Shown: piece after piece, positions 1 through 7,570 of the stretch | How the letters are laid out: every line of letters starts with the position of its first letter | Numbering within the stretch: the stretch's first letter is position 1 | Source of the DNA: CAVUNY01 sp963768585 | Lineage (GTDB): Bacteria > Chloroflexota > Anaerolineae > Anaerolineales > Anaerolineaceae | Length of the DNA: 64,000 nt | Assembly (NCBI GenBank): GCA_963768585.1 | Contig: CAVYIF010000013.1 | Span: forward strand, 1 to 64,000 | Reading direction: 5' to 3' | Position numbers and translations under genes: made by a program | The notes under the pieces: generated by a model | Told to the model about the DNA's origin: nothing | What the model saw: only the letters and a program-made list of their open reading frames with translations | Database searches by the model: none

Positions 1-75
<75 letters not shown>

Positions 76-362
76 ATCAACGACCGCAATTATAGTCTGC
101 TTTTGGTCTTTTTGCAACCCCTTGAAAAGTCTTCCATCCGGCCCCATTAAGGGTTGGGGATGAGGGTCCAGGCCGGCAATAAGGTCGTTTGAGTCCCTGC
201 CCAGGTATGATTTTTGCTGATTTCCAGTAATCTTAAAATTTTGTCGGCCCTAAAATGATTTATGAAAATTGATTTATGTTAAGCACCATAAATCCATAAA
301 TCCATAAATCAAATTTTTTTTGGAATCTCGCTCGCCTACCTTAAAGAATCCGGCAGTTCGCC
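76..362. repeat. Intergenic stretch with a cluster of GATTTATG/CATAAATC 8-mers
   Basis: No gene is visible between tRNA-Pro and the end of mutS. GATTTATG occurs at 257-264 and 271-278. The unit CCATAAAT, which contains the reverse complement, repeats three times in tandem at 286-309. Copies at 271-278 and 287-294 can pair around an 8-nt spacer. The stretch ends in a T-run at 313-320. I see no convincing GC-rich terminator for mutS here, so this AT-rich repeat area may be its 3' end. Confidence 0.5.
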
Positions 363-2930
363 TCAGGTCAGGAATTTGCGCTGCCACTCGTACAGCCGGT
401 TCAGGGCTTCGATCGGCGACAGCGCGTTCACATCCAGTTCCTTTAATTCTGCCAGCAGCGGGTTGGTCTCCGGGAAAAGGGTCAATTGTTCCACCAGGTT
501 GGGGTTGATCCTCACCGCCTTGCCCGAGGAAGCCTCCAGCTGGTGCAGGATCTCGCTGGCGCGCACGATCACCGGGCGCGGCAGTCCGGCTAACTGCGCC
601 ACGTGGATCCCGTAGGAACGGTCGGTGCCCCCCGGTACGATCTTGTGCAGGAAAATCACCCCGTCTTCGGTTTCGCTGACCGCCACGTTGTAGTTGCGCA
701 CTCCCGGCAGCAGGTCGCTGAGTTGGGTCAGTTCGTGGTAGTGGGTGGCGAACAGGGTCCGCGCCCGCAGGCGCGGGTGGTTGTGGATGTATTCGACCAC
801 CGCCCAGGCGATCGACAACCCGTCGTAGGTGCTTGTGCCGCGCCCGATTTCATCCAGCACCAGCAGCGAGCGCGGTGTGGCGTGGTTGAGGATGTTGGCC
901 GCCTCGATCATCTCCACCATGAAGGTCGACTGCCCGGCGTGAATCTCATCCTGGGCGCCGATGCGCGTGAAGATGCGGTCCACCAGCCCGATCCGCGCTC
1001 GGGTTGCCGGTACAAAGCTGCCCATCTGCGCCATCAGCGCGATCAGTGCCACCTGGCGCAGAAAGGTGCTCTTGCCCGACATATTGGGCCCGGTGATCAG
1101 GCGCACGATCTCGCCCTCCTCAAATATGGCATCGTTGGGCACGAAGCGCTCCGTGCGCAGGCTGCGTTCCACCACCGGGTGGCGGCCATCCACGATCTCA
1201 AGGATCGTATCTTCGGTGATTTCGGGGCGCGTGTAGCCGTGCAGGGCGGCCGTCTCCCCCAATGAGGCCAGCACGTCCAGTTCCGCCAGGGTGCGCGCCG
1301 TTTCCAGCAGGTCCCGGTTCGCATCGGCGATCTGCGCGCTCACCTGGCGGAAAATGCGCCCTTCGATCTCGTGAATGCGCTCCTCGGCGTTCAGCACCAG
1401 GGTTTCATATTCCTTCATTTCCGGGGTGATGAAGCGTTCGGCGTTGACCAGGGTCTGTTTACGGATGTATTCCGGCGGCGCGCCGCCGGCTGCCCCGCGG
1501 CTGATCTCGATGTAGTAGCCAAAGACCTTGTTGTAGCCTACTTTGAGGGTCTTGATCCCGGTCCGCTCGCGTTCCACGCCTTCCAGGTTGGCCATCCACT
1601 CGCGCGCGTGGCGCGAAGCCTCGATCACCCCATCCAATTCGGCCGAATATCCGTCCCGGATCACGCCCGTATTCTGCAGCGTGGCGGGCGGGTCGTCGCT
1701 GATCGCGGTCTCCAGCAGCGATAGTTCGTTGGCGCACAGGTGAAAAGATGCCAGCAAGGGTTTGAGCGGCGCGGCTGAGTCGCCAAACAGCCCGTAAATT
1801 TTGGGCAGGCAGCGCAGTGTGGCGCGGATGGCGGTCAGATCGCTGGGTTGGGCGTGACCGGTAATGGTGCGGTTTACCAGGCGCTCCAGGTCCGAAAGCA
1901 CGCGCAGCGAGGCGCGCAGTTCAGCCCGCAGCACGCCTTCCGCGATCAAATAGGCCACCCCTTCCTGGCGCGCGGCGATGATAGACGCATCCAGCAGCGG
2001 TTTGCTGACCCACTGGCGCATCAGGCGTTTTCCCATGGGAGTCACCGTCTGGTCGAGCACGTTGAGCAGCGAGCCTTCCACCGCGTTCTGGCGAATGGTC
2101 TCGGTCAGTTCCAGGTTGCGCCGGGTAGAGGCATCCAGGGTCATAAATTCGCCCAGGCTGTAGGTCGAGAGCACAGTCAGCAGCTTGAGGGCCGCCGGTT
2201 GGGTCTCCTCCAGGTACTGCAGCAGCGCCCCCGCCGCCTGGACCGCGGCTGGCATGCCGCGCAAGCCGAAGCCGTCCAGTGTTGCCACCCCAAAATGATC
2301 CTGCAGGCGGTCCTGGCAGCGGTTGAATTCAAAGCGCCAGGACGTCCAGGGGGTGATGTGTCCGGGGATGCCTTCGGGCAGGTTCGCCGACTCCGCCAGC
2401 AGGATTTCGGCCGGATGCAGGCGCAGCACCTCCCCGCGCAGCGCGCTGGCCCAATCCGCGCCTTCGATTTCGGTCGTGGTGTATTCGCCGGTGGTGATAT
2501 CCACCACCGCCAGGCCGGCCCGCTCATCCTGCAGCACCAGGCTGACCAGGTAGTTGTTGCGGTCGCCCTGCAGCAAACCTGGTTCCACGATCGTTCCCGG
2601 GGTGACCACGCGCACCACTTCGCGTGCAAACAGACCATTCTTGGCGGGCTGTTCGCCTATCTGCTCGCAGATGGCCACGTGGTAGCCTTTTTCGATCAGA
2701 CGGGCCAGATAATTTTCGACAGCATGGTACGGGATTCCGGCCATGGGGATGCGCACCCCTTTGGCTACGGGCCGTGAGGTGAGTACGATATCCAGCTCGC
2801 GGGCCGCGATTTCGGCGTCCTGGTCAAAAGTCTCATAAAAGTCGCCCAGGCGAAAAAAGACGATCGAATCCGGGTGCTGGCGTTTGATCTCGAGATACTG
2901 CTGGCGGATGGGGGTGACGGATTGTGGCAT
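363..2930 (-). CDS. mutS: DNA mismatch repair protein MutS
   Basis: An 855-residue protein of normal MutS length. It recognises base mismatches and small loops and starts ATP-dependent mismatch repair in the cytoplasm. The N-terminal mismatch-binding domain carries the clamp motif FYETF near residue 32, in the sequence RLGDFYETFDQDA. The connector, lever and clamp domains follow. The C-terminal ABC-type ATPase shows Walker A GPNMSGKST (about residue 615), Walker B LLVLDEIGRGTST and the ATHYHELT switch. The start is the ATG at 2930. There is no Shine-Dalgarno sequence; instead a -10 box (TAGAAT on the minus strand) ends 6 nt before the ATG, so the message may be leaderless. The gene stands alone; no mutL is nearby. 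Confidence 0.98.
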   Translation of the reverse strand: MPQSVTPIRQQYLEIKRQHPDSIVFFRLGDFYETFDQDAEIAARELDIVLTSRPVAKGVRIPMAGIPYHAVENYLARLIEKGYHVAICEQIGEQPAKNGLFAREVVRVVTPGTIVEPGLLQGDRNNYLVSLVLQDERAGLAVVDITTGEYTTTEIEGADWASALRGEVLRLHPAEILLAESANLPEGIPGHITPWTSWRFEFNRCQDRLQDHFGVATLDGFGLRGMPAAVQAAGALLQYLEETQPAALKLLTVLSTYSLGEFMTLDASTRRNLELTETIRQNAVEGSLLNVLDQTVTPMGKRLMRQWVSKPLLDASIIAARQEGVAYLIAEGVLRAELRASLRVLSDLERLVNRTITGHAQPSDLTAIRATLRCLPKIYGLFGDSAAPLKPLLASFHLCANELSLLETAISDDPPATLQNTGVIRDGYSAELDGVIEASRHAREWMANLEGVERERTGIKTLKVGYNKVFGYYIEISRGAAGGAPPEYIRKQTLVNAERFITPEMKEYETLVLNAEERIHEIEGRIFRQVSAQIADANRDLLETARTLAELDVLASLGETAALHGYTRPEITEDTILEIVDGRHPVVERSLRTERFVPNDAIFEEGEIVRLITGPNMSGKSTFLRQVALIALMAQMGSFVPATRARIGLVDRIFTRIGAQDEIHAGQSTFMVEMIEAANILNHATPRSLLVLDEIGRGTSTYDGLSIAWAVVEYIHNHPRLRARTLFATHYHELTQLSDLLPGVRNYNVAVSETEDGVIFLHKIVPGGTDRSYGIHVAQLAGLPRPVIVRASEILHQLEASSGKAVRINPNLVEQLTLFPETNPLLAELKELDVNALSPIEALNRLYEWQRKFLT

Positions 2931-2936
2931 GCACTC

Positions 2937-2965
2937 ATTCTAAGAGCAGGTTAAATTTTCGGCAA
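2937..2965 (-). promoter_or_regulatory. mutS promoter, probably leaderless
   Basis: On the minus strand TTGCCG (2965-2960), a 17-nt spacer and TAGAAT (2942-2937) form a good sigma-70-type promoter. Only 6 nt separate the -10 box from the mutS ATG, so the expected transcription start falls on or next to the start codon. The same -35 hexamer, TTGCCG, appears with a 17-nt spacer before sucC. Confidence 0.6.
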
Positions 2966-3032
2966 GGGATAAGGCGCTGATTCTTGACGATCGACGTATA
3001 ATGATGAGAAGCTGCCTATCATCGGAGATGAA

Positions 3033-4022
3033 ATGGACGAAATCGCAACCAATGAGCCTGCTGTTTTTCAAGGGATTGAGATCGGGGTGGGGGCGTGGTC
3101 GTGGGGGGATCGAATTTTTTGGGGTTTTCGCCAGGATTACGCGGAGGAAGATATCTTTGGCGCGTTCCAGGCCAGTATCGAAGCCGGGTTGATTTTTTTC
3201 GATACGGCTGAAATTTATGGCCAGGGCCAGTCGGAGAAATTCCTGGGCAAGTTTCTGAAATCAACCGAAGTGCGCACCGTGGTTGCGACCAAATTCATGC
3301 CGTTTCCCTGGCGTTTGACGGGCAAGGCCCTGCTCAAGGCCTTAAAAAGCAGCCTGCAGCGTCTGGATCTGCCCAGGGTCGATTTATACCAGGTTCATAT
3401 GCCATTTGTGCCGGTGAAAATCGAAACCTGGATGGGTGCCATGACTGAAGCCTGCCAGGCCGGACTCACCACCGCCATTGGCGTCTCCAATTATGACCAG
3501 GTGCAGACCCAGCGCGCATTTGAGGCCCTCCAGCACGAAGGGATGCGCCTGGCTTCCAATCAGGTTGAGTACCATCTGCTCAACCGGAAAATCGAAAAAA
3601 ATGGATTGCTGAAACACTGCCAGGAGATGGATGTGAAAATTATCTCTTACAGCCCTTTGGCCCAGGGTGTTTTGACCGGTAAATATACGGCGGAGAATCC
3701 TATCCGTGGTTTTCGAGGGCGCAAGTACAACCGCAAATATCTGGACCAGGTTAAACCCCTGATCCAGTTGATGAAGAAGATTGGTATGGATCACGAAGGC
3801 AAGACCATCGCTCAGGTGGCATTGAACTGGTGCATCTGTAAAGGCACCTTACCCATCCCGGGTGCCAAAAATGCGCAGCAGGCCCGGCAAAATGCCGGTG
3901 CCATAGGCTGGCGCCTCTCCCCGGCGGATATATCCCTGCTGGATGAGACCAGCGATTTGGTTTTAAATATCGCGAGCACGGATGTAGACCAGGCAAGATC
4001 GTCTTCTGACGAGCGTTCCTGA
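3033..4022 (+). CDS. Aldo/keto reductase family oxidoreductase
   Basis: A 329-residue TIM-barrel aldo/keto reductase that should reduce a carbonyl substrate with NADPH in the cytosol. The catalytic tetrad is visible: Asp in FFDTAEIYGQG, Tyr in the same motif, Lys in ATKFMPF and His in YQVHMPF. The C-terminal half holds the cofactor-binding GVSNYD, SNQVEYH and PIPGAKNAQQA segments. The start ATG at 3033 follows a CGGAG site at 3023-3027, and a TATAAT lies at 2999-3004 upstream. The substrate cannot be deduced. The family resembles the plant-type pyridoxal reductase-like branch more than the xylose reductases, but this is only an impression. Confidence 0.9.
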   Translation: MDEIATNEPAVFQGIEIGVGAWSWGDRIFWGFRQDYAEEDIFGAFQASIEAGLIFFDTAEIYGQGQSEKFLGKFLKSTEVRTVVATKFMPFPWRLTGKALLKALKSSLQRLDLPRVDLYQVHMPFVPVKIETWMGAMTEACQAGLTTAIGVSNYDQVQTQRAFEALQHEGMRLASNQVEYHLLNRKIEKNGLLKHCQEMDVKIISYSPLAQGVLTGKYTAENPIRGFRGRKYNRKYLDQVKPLIQLMKKIGMDHEGKTIAQVALNWCICKGTLPIPGAKNAQQARQNAGAIGWRLSPADISLLDETSDLVLNIASTDVDQARSSSDERS

Positions 4023-4085
4023 GGGTGCATCTGGGCTGCGCCGGTCACGGACAGGCAGAAAAGCTAATTATTTATGCAGGTTTGG

Positions 4086-4091
4086 TATAAT
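4086..4091 (+). promoter_or_regulatory. -10 box next to a start codon
   Basis: TATAAT ends 7 nt before the ATG at 4099, with no Shine-Dalgarno between them and no clear -35 box. This spacing predicts a leaderless transcript. Confidence 0.45.
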
Positions 4092-4098
4092 CGAGCCC

Positions 4099-4654
4099 AT
4101 GAGTGATAAGAATGAAGTCCAATTTGTGATGTTTCATGGTATTGACCAGTTTATGCTGCCTGAATACCGCCAGGAAGTGATTCAAAAGGTGCTCGGCCAC
4201 CTGGATGAACTTCCCTCCGAACGCCGGAACAAGATCCAGAATTTGATCAAGCGTTATGTGCGCCTGCCTGGTTTTCGCAACAGCACCGTGGCGCCGCTGT
4301 TGATTAAAGCCAAAGGAGCCGGAACTGCCTTTGAGAAGCATCCCGATTTTGTGGCCCAGATTTTGGCAGCCTGGTCTGAGCTGGATACTTGAACTGCGCC
4401 AGCAGGTTTATGATCTCCTGGTGGAGCGAAAATGGGAACTGCTGCCGCCCGATGCAGACCGCACCAAGCTGCCGGGCTTTATCGCCGCCTGGCCGAAAGA
4501 AGAAAATTACGATGTGCTGGATGCCGCTTTTAAGGAAAAATATCCGGAGAATCAGGCGCATGAATATGATATTCGCTTGATGATCGTCTGGCTGGGTGGG
4601 CGCCTGCCGTACGACATGGACGAAGAAGACGAAGAGGACCTCGAACAACAGTAA
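4099..4654 (+). pseudogene. Conserved-looking hypothetical protein, split by a +1 frameshift
   Basis: The first frame (4099-4392) encodes 97 residues ending in AAWSELDT. The next frame continues directly with ELRQQVYDLLVERKWELL to 4654. The second part has no ATG start near its beginning and its composition continues the first part, so one protein of about 184 residues is likely. The frame changes at the ACTTGAAC sequence around 4388-4395, where one extra T would explain it. Both halves contain an LPGF segment, suggesting an internal duplication: RLPGFRNSTVAP and KLPGFIAAWPKE. The tail is very acidic (DEEDEEDLEQQ). I do not recognise the family. Alternatives are a base-calling error, a true inactivating mutation or a +1 recoding site; I favour an error or a mutation. 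Confidence 0.6.
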
Positions 4655-4674
4655 AAGAGATTGCTGGATTTACA

Positions 4675-4709
4675 GAGTGGATATGGTCGCACCATATCCA
4701 CTCTTTTTT
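4675..4709 (+). terminator. Rho-independent terminator
   Basis: A perfect 13-bp stem, GAGTGGATATGGT/ACCATATCCACTC, with a CGC loop is followed by six T residues. It lies between the split hypothetical gene and the convergent scpA. Confidence 0.9.
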
Positions 4710-4711
4710 AT

Positions 4712-5518
4712 TTATTCCGTGAATTCAACTTCAATCTCAGATTGATCATCGAGGTCCCCCGAGGTTGTAATCTGGATCTCTTCGAACAAACCTTCCTGGC
4801 TGGCTGAGATGATATGCCGTTTGACCAGCTCCAGCATCGCCAAAAACGTCACCACCACCTCCAGCCGAGAGTGGCCCTGCAGCAAGCGGTGAAAGGTGGG
4901 CATATCCCCGCCGCGCAGCACCGCCAGAATGGAGCGGATGCGGTCGCTGATTGTGATCCGCGGCATATTAACTACCTCGCTTAATGCTGGCAGTGCGTTC
5001 TTGGTGGCAAAAACATTCCAGGCCGCTCTTAGCAGGTCTTGCAAAGTCACTCCGGTTAAATCCAATTTCGCATTCACTTTGACTTCAGGTACAAAAATAC
5101 GCAGGTAAGTACGCAGGCCTGCCTGCTGGCGTCCTTCCAGGATGGCGGCCAGCTGTTTAAACCGGCGGTACACAATCAGCTGGCGGGCCAGGGCCTCGGC
5201 TGGATCTGGTTCGTCATTTGTGGCATCTACCACCGGCGGGCGTGGAAGCAGCGCTGCTGATTTGATTTGAACCAGGCGGGCAGCGATCACCAAAAACGCT
5301 GACACCTCGGCAGCTTCGCGGTTTTCCAGTCCGTGCATATAAGCCAGGTATTGATCCGTCACCTGAGCCAGGGCCAGTTTGGTGATATCCAGCTCGGCTC
5401 GATCGATCAAATCGAGCAGCAGATCCAGCGGACCGGCATACAGGTCGGTCTGGATAGTGTATCCTTCGGTTTGATGGCTGGCAACTTGTGTTTTAGGAGA
5501 TCTTGTATATAAGCTCAC
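4712..5518 (-). CDS. scpA: Segregation and condensation protein A
   Basis: ScpA is the kleisin that bridges the SMC heads and recruits ScpB in the bacterial condensin complex. The ScpA_ScpB N-terminal signature LYAGPLDLLLDLI is clear, followed by the helical VSAFLVIAARLVQIKSAALLP block. The C-terminal winged helix has VVTFLAMLELVKR and ends FEEIQI. No ATG is available at the N terminus. I choose the GTG at 5518, which gives 268 residues and lies 7 nt after a -10 box; a GTG at 5551 is the other option. Its partner smc is 2 kb away on the other strand; scpB is not in the window. Confidence 0.9.
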   Translation of the reverse strand: MSLYTRSPKTQVASHQTEGYTIQTDLYAGPLDLLLDLIDRAELDITKLALAQVTDQYLAYMHGLENREAAEVSAFLVIAARLVQIKSAALLPRPPVVDATNDEPDPAEALARQLIVYRRFKQLAAILEGRQQAGLRTYLRIFVPEVKVNAKLDLTGVTLQDLLRAAWNVFATKNALPALSEVVNMPRITISDRIRSILAVLRGGDMPTFHRLLQGHSRLEVVVTFLAMLELVKRHIISASQEGLFEEIQITTSGDLDDQSEIEVEFTE

Positions 5519-5525
5519 GGGGGTT

Positions 5526-5538
5526 ATTATATTATAAT
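5526..5538. promoter_or_regulatory. Shared divergent -10 region of scpA and moaC
   Basis: The core ATTATATTATAAT holds TATAAT on the plus strand (5533-5538) and TATAAT on the minus strand (5531-5526). The plus-strand box ends 6 nt before the moaC ATG at 5545. The minus-strand box ends 7 nt before the scpA GTG at 5518. Neither start has a Shine-Dalgarno, so both mRNAs could be leaderless and expressed from one symmetrical AT core. Confidence 0.5.
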
Positions 5539-5544
5539 TCAGGC

Positions 5545-6039
5545 ATGTCACCCGACCGGTTATCTCACCTGGATGAAAGCGGTTCCGCCCACATGGTTGA
5601 TGTCGGCGCGAAACCTGTCAGCGAGCGCTGGGCAGTCGCCCGCGGGGAAGTGCACCTTAAACCAGAAACCGTGGCCTTGATCCGCCAGGGTTTGATGAAA
5701 AAAGGGGATGTGCTCACCGTGGCCCAAATAGCCGGGATTATCGCGGCCAAGAAGACCGCTGAATTGATTCCATTATGCCACCCACTGCCCTTAAACCAGG
5801 TGGAAGTTGGTCTCGAACTGGATGACAATTTATCCGGGGTACAAATCCGGGCTGAAGTGCGCACCAGTGGAAAAACGGGGGTCGAGATGGAAGCGCTGAC
5901 GGCGGTCTCGGTGGCAGCCCTGACAGTTTATGATATGGTAAAGGCAGTGGAGAAGACGGGACGCATCCAAAACATCCGTCTGGTTGAAAAACACGGCGGG
6001 GTAAGCGGTGATGTGGTCAACGAAATGGTCTCCCGATGA
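5545..6039 (+). CDS. moaC: Cyclic pyranopterin monophosphate synthase MoaC
   Basis: A 164-residue protein of normal MoaC length. With MoaA it converts GTP through 3',8-cyclo-7,8-dihydro-GTP to cyclic pyranopterin monophosphate, the first stage of molybdenum cofactor synthesis. Family signatures visible are MVDVGAKP, AELIPLCHPLPL (active-site His and Lys region), EVRTSGKTGVEMEALTAVSVAALTVYDM split across residues 105-135, and the GGVSGDV tail. The start is the ATG at 5545; an in-frame TTG at 5503 would lie inside the promoter and scpA. The next gene begins immediately after the stop codon. Confidence 0.97.
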   Translation: MSPDRLSHLDESGSAHMVDVGAKPVSERWAVARGEVHLKPETVALIRQGLMKKGDVLTVAQIAGIIAAKKTAELIPLCHPLPLNQVEVGLELDDNLSGVQIRAEVRTSGKTGVEMEALTAVSVAALTVYDMVKAVEKTGRIQNIRLVEKHGGVSGDVVNEMVSR

Positions 6040-6753
6040 GTGAATATTGATATGTTGATTTCGATTTTATTTTTTGCAGGCCTGCGCGATCGCGCCAGGA
6101 CCCAACGGGCCGAGTTGGAACTGCCTGAAGATGCTACTGTAGCGGACCTAAAGGCGGCTGTTGAACAAAAATATCCGGCGGTCGTTCCATTACTGCCAAA
6201 TGCGCTGGTTTCGGTGAACCAGGTGTATGCGGCCGATACGGATGTGATTCCACCCAAGGCCGAGGTTGCCCTGTTCCCGCCAGTCAGCGGCGGCGCTGAT
6301 TTTCCTACGATCCTGAAGGTGACGCATGATCCGCTTGACCTGGATGACCTGGTGGCGCAAATTACATTGGAAACGACCGGTGCAGTCTGCGTATTCAGCG
6401 GCATGGTGCGCGGTGTGACCACGCGCGGCGAGGCACACGATACGCTTGCTCTCGAATATGAAGCCTATATCCCCATGGCAGAAGCAAAAATGGGTCAGGT
6501 GTCTGAGGAAATTCGCCAGCGATGGCCCACGGTGGAAGGAATCGTGATCGTGCAGCGCATTGGCCGGTTGGAACCAAAGACCCCCACTGTTTTGATCGCC
6601 TGTGGGGCACCGCACCGCGACACGGGTGTATTTGAAGCGGCCCGATACGGCATTGACCGCTTGAAAGAAATCGTCCCGATATGGAAAAAAGAAATTGGCG
6701 CTCACGGTGAAGTTTGGGTGGAAGGTGATTACCACCCTCATCAAGGGGATTAA
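6040..6753 (+). CDS. MoaD-MoaE fusion, molybdopterin synthase
   Basis: A 237-residue fusion of both subunits of molybdopterin synthase, which adds two sulfurs to cyclic pyranopterin monophosphate. Residues 1 to about 86 form the MoaD ubiquitin-like sulfur carrier, ending in PPVSGG. MoaE follows with AVCVFSGMVR, LEYEAYIPMAE, VQRIGRLEP, GAPHR and PIWKKE, whose Lys residues belong to the active site. The MoaD Gly-Gly is internal here, so a free C terminus for thiocarboxylation would require cleavage, as known for mycobacterial MoaX. The likely start is the GTG at 6040, directly after the moaC stop; the ATG at 6052 is possible. It is probably co-transcribed with moaC. Confidence 0.93.
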   Translation: MNIDMLISILFFAGLRDRARTQRAELELPEDATVADLKAAVEQKYPAVVPLLPNALVSVNQVYAADTDVIPPKAEVALFPPVSGGADFPTILKVTHDPLDLDDLVAQITLETTGAVCVFSGMVRGVTTRGEAHDTLALEYEAYIPMAEAKMGQVSEEIRQRWPTVEGIVIVQRIGRLEPKTPTVLIACGAPHRDTGVFEAARYGIDRLKEIVPIWKKEIGAHGEVWVEGDYHPHQGD

Positions 6754-6850
6754 CTTACAAATAAAGATGAGAACAAAAGGAGCGCCAGCTGCCTTGCCCG
6801 GTCTTACCGGGAAGGGTGGCTCGCCCTCCCTTGGTTCTCGGGAGGTATTC
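6754..6850 (+). promoter_or_regulatory. Structured leader of rnc with two hairpins
   Basis: Between moaD-moaE and rnc two stable hairpins precede the GGAGG ribosome binding site (6841-6845). The first is CCCGGT/ACCGGG at 6797-6811 with a CTT loop. The second pairs AAGGG (6812-6816) with CCCTT (6828-6832), with an inner GGC/GCC. RNase III genes in other bacteria are autoregulated by cleavage of a leader stem. That this one is a self-cleavage site is inference. Confidence 0.45.

Positions 6851-7566
<716 letters not shown>

Positions 7567-7570
<4 letters not shown>

Noticed and set aside
1848..2777. Long plus-strand open frame (309 residues) opposite mutS
   Set aside because: Antisense shadow of a conserved gene; no ribosome site, and composition follows the mutS codon pattern.
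4385..4395. prfB-like programmed frameshift
   Set aside because: The site lacks CTT TGA C and an upstream Shine-Dalgarno at the right spacing; kept only as a weak alternative.
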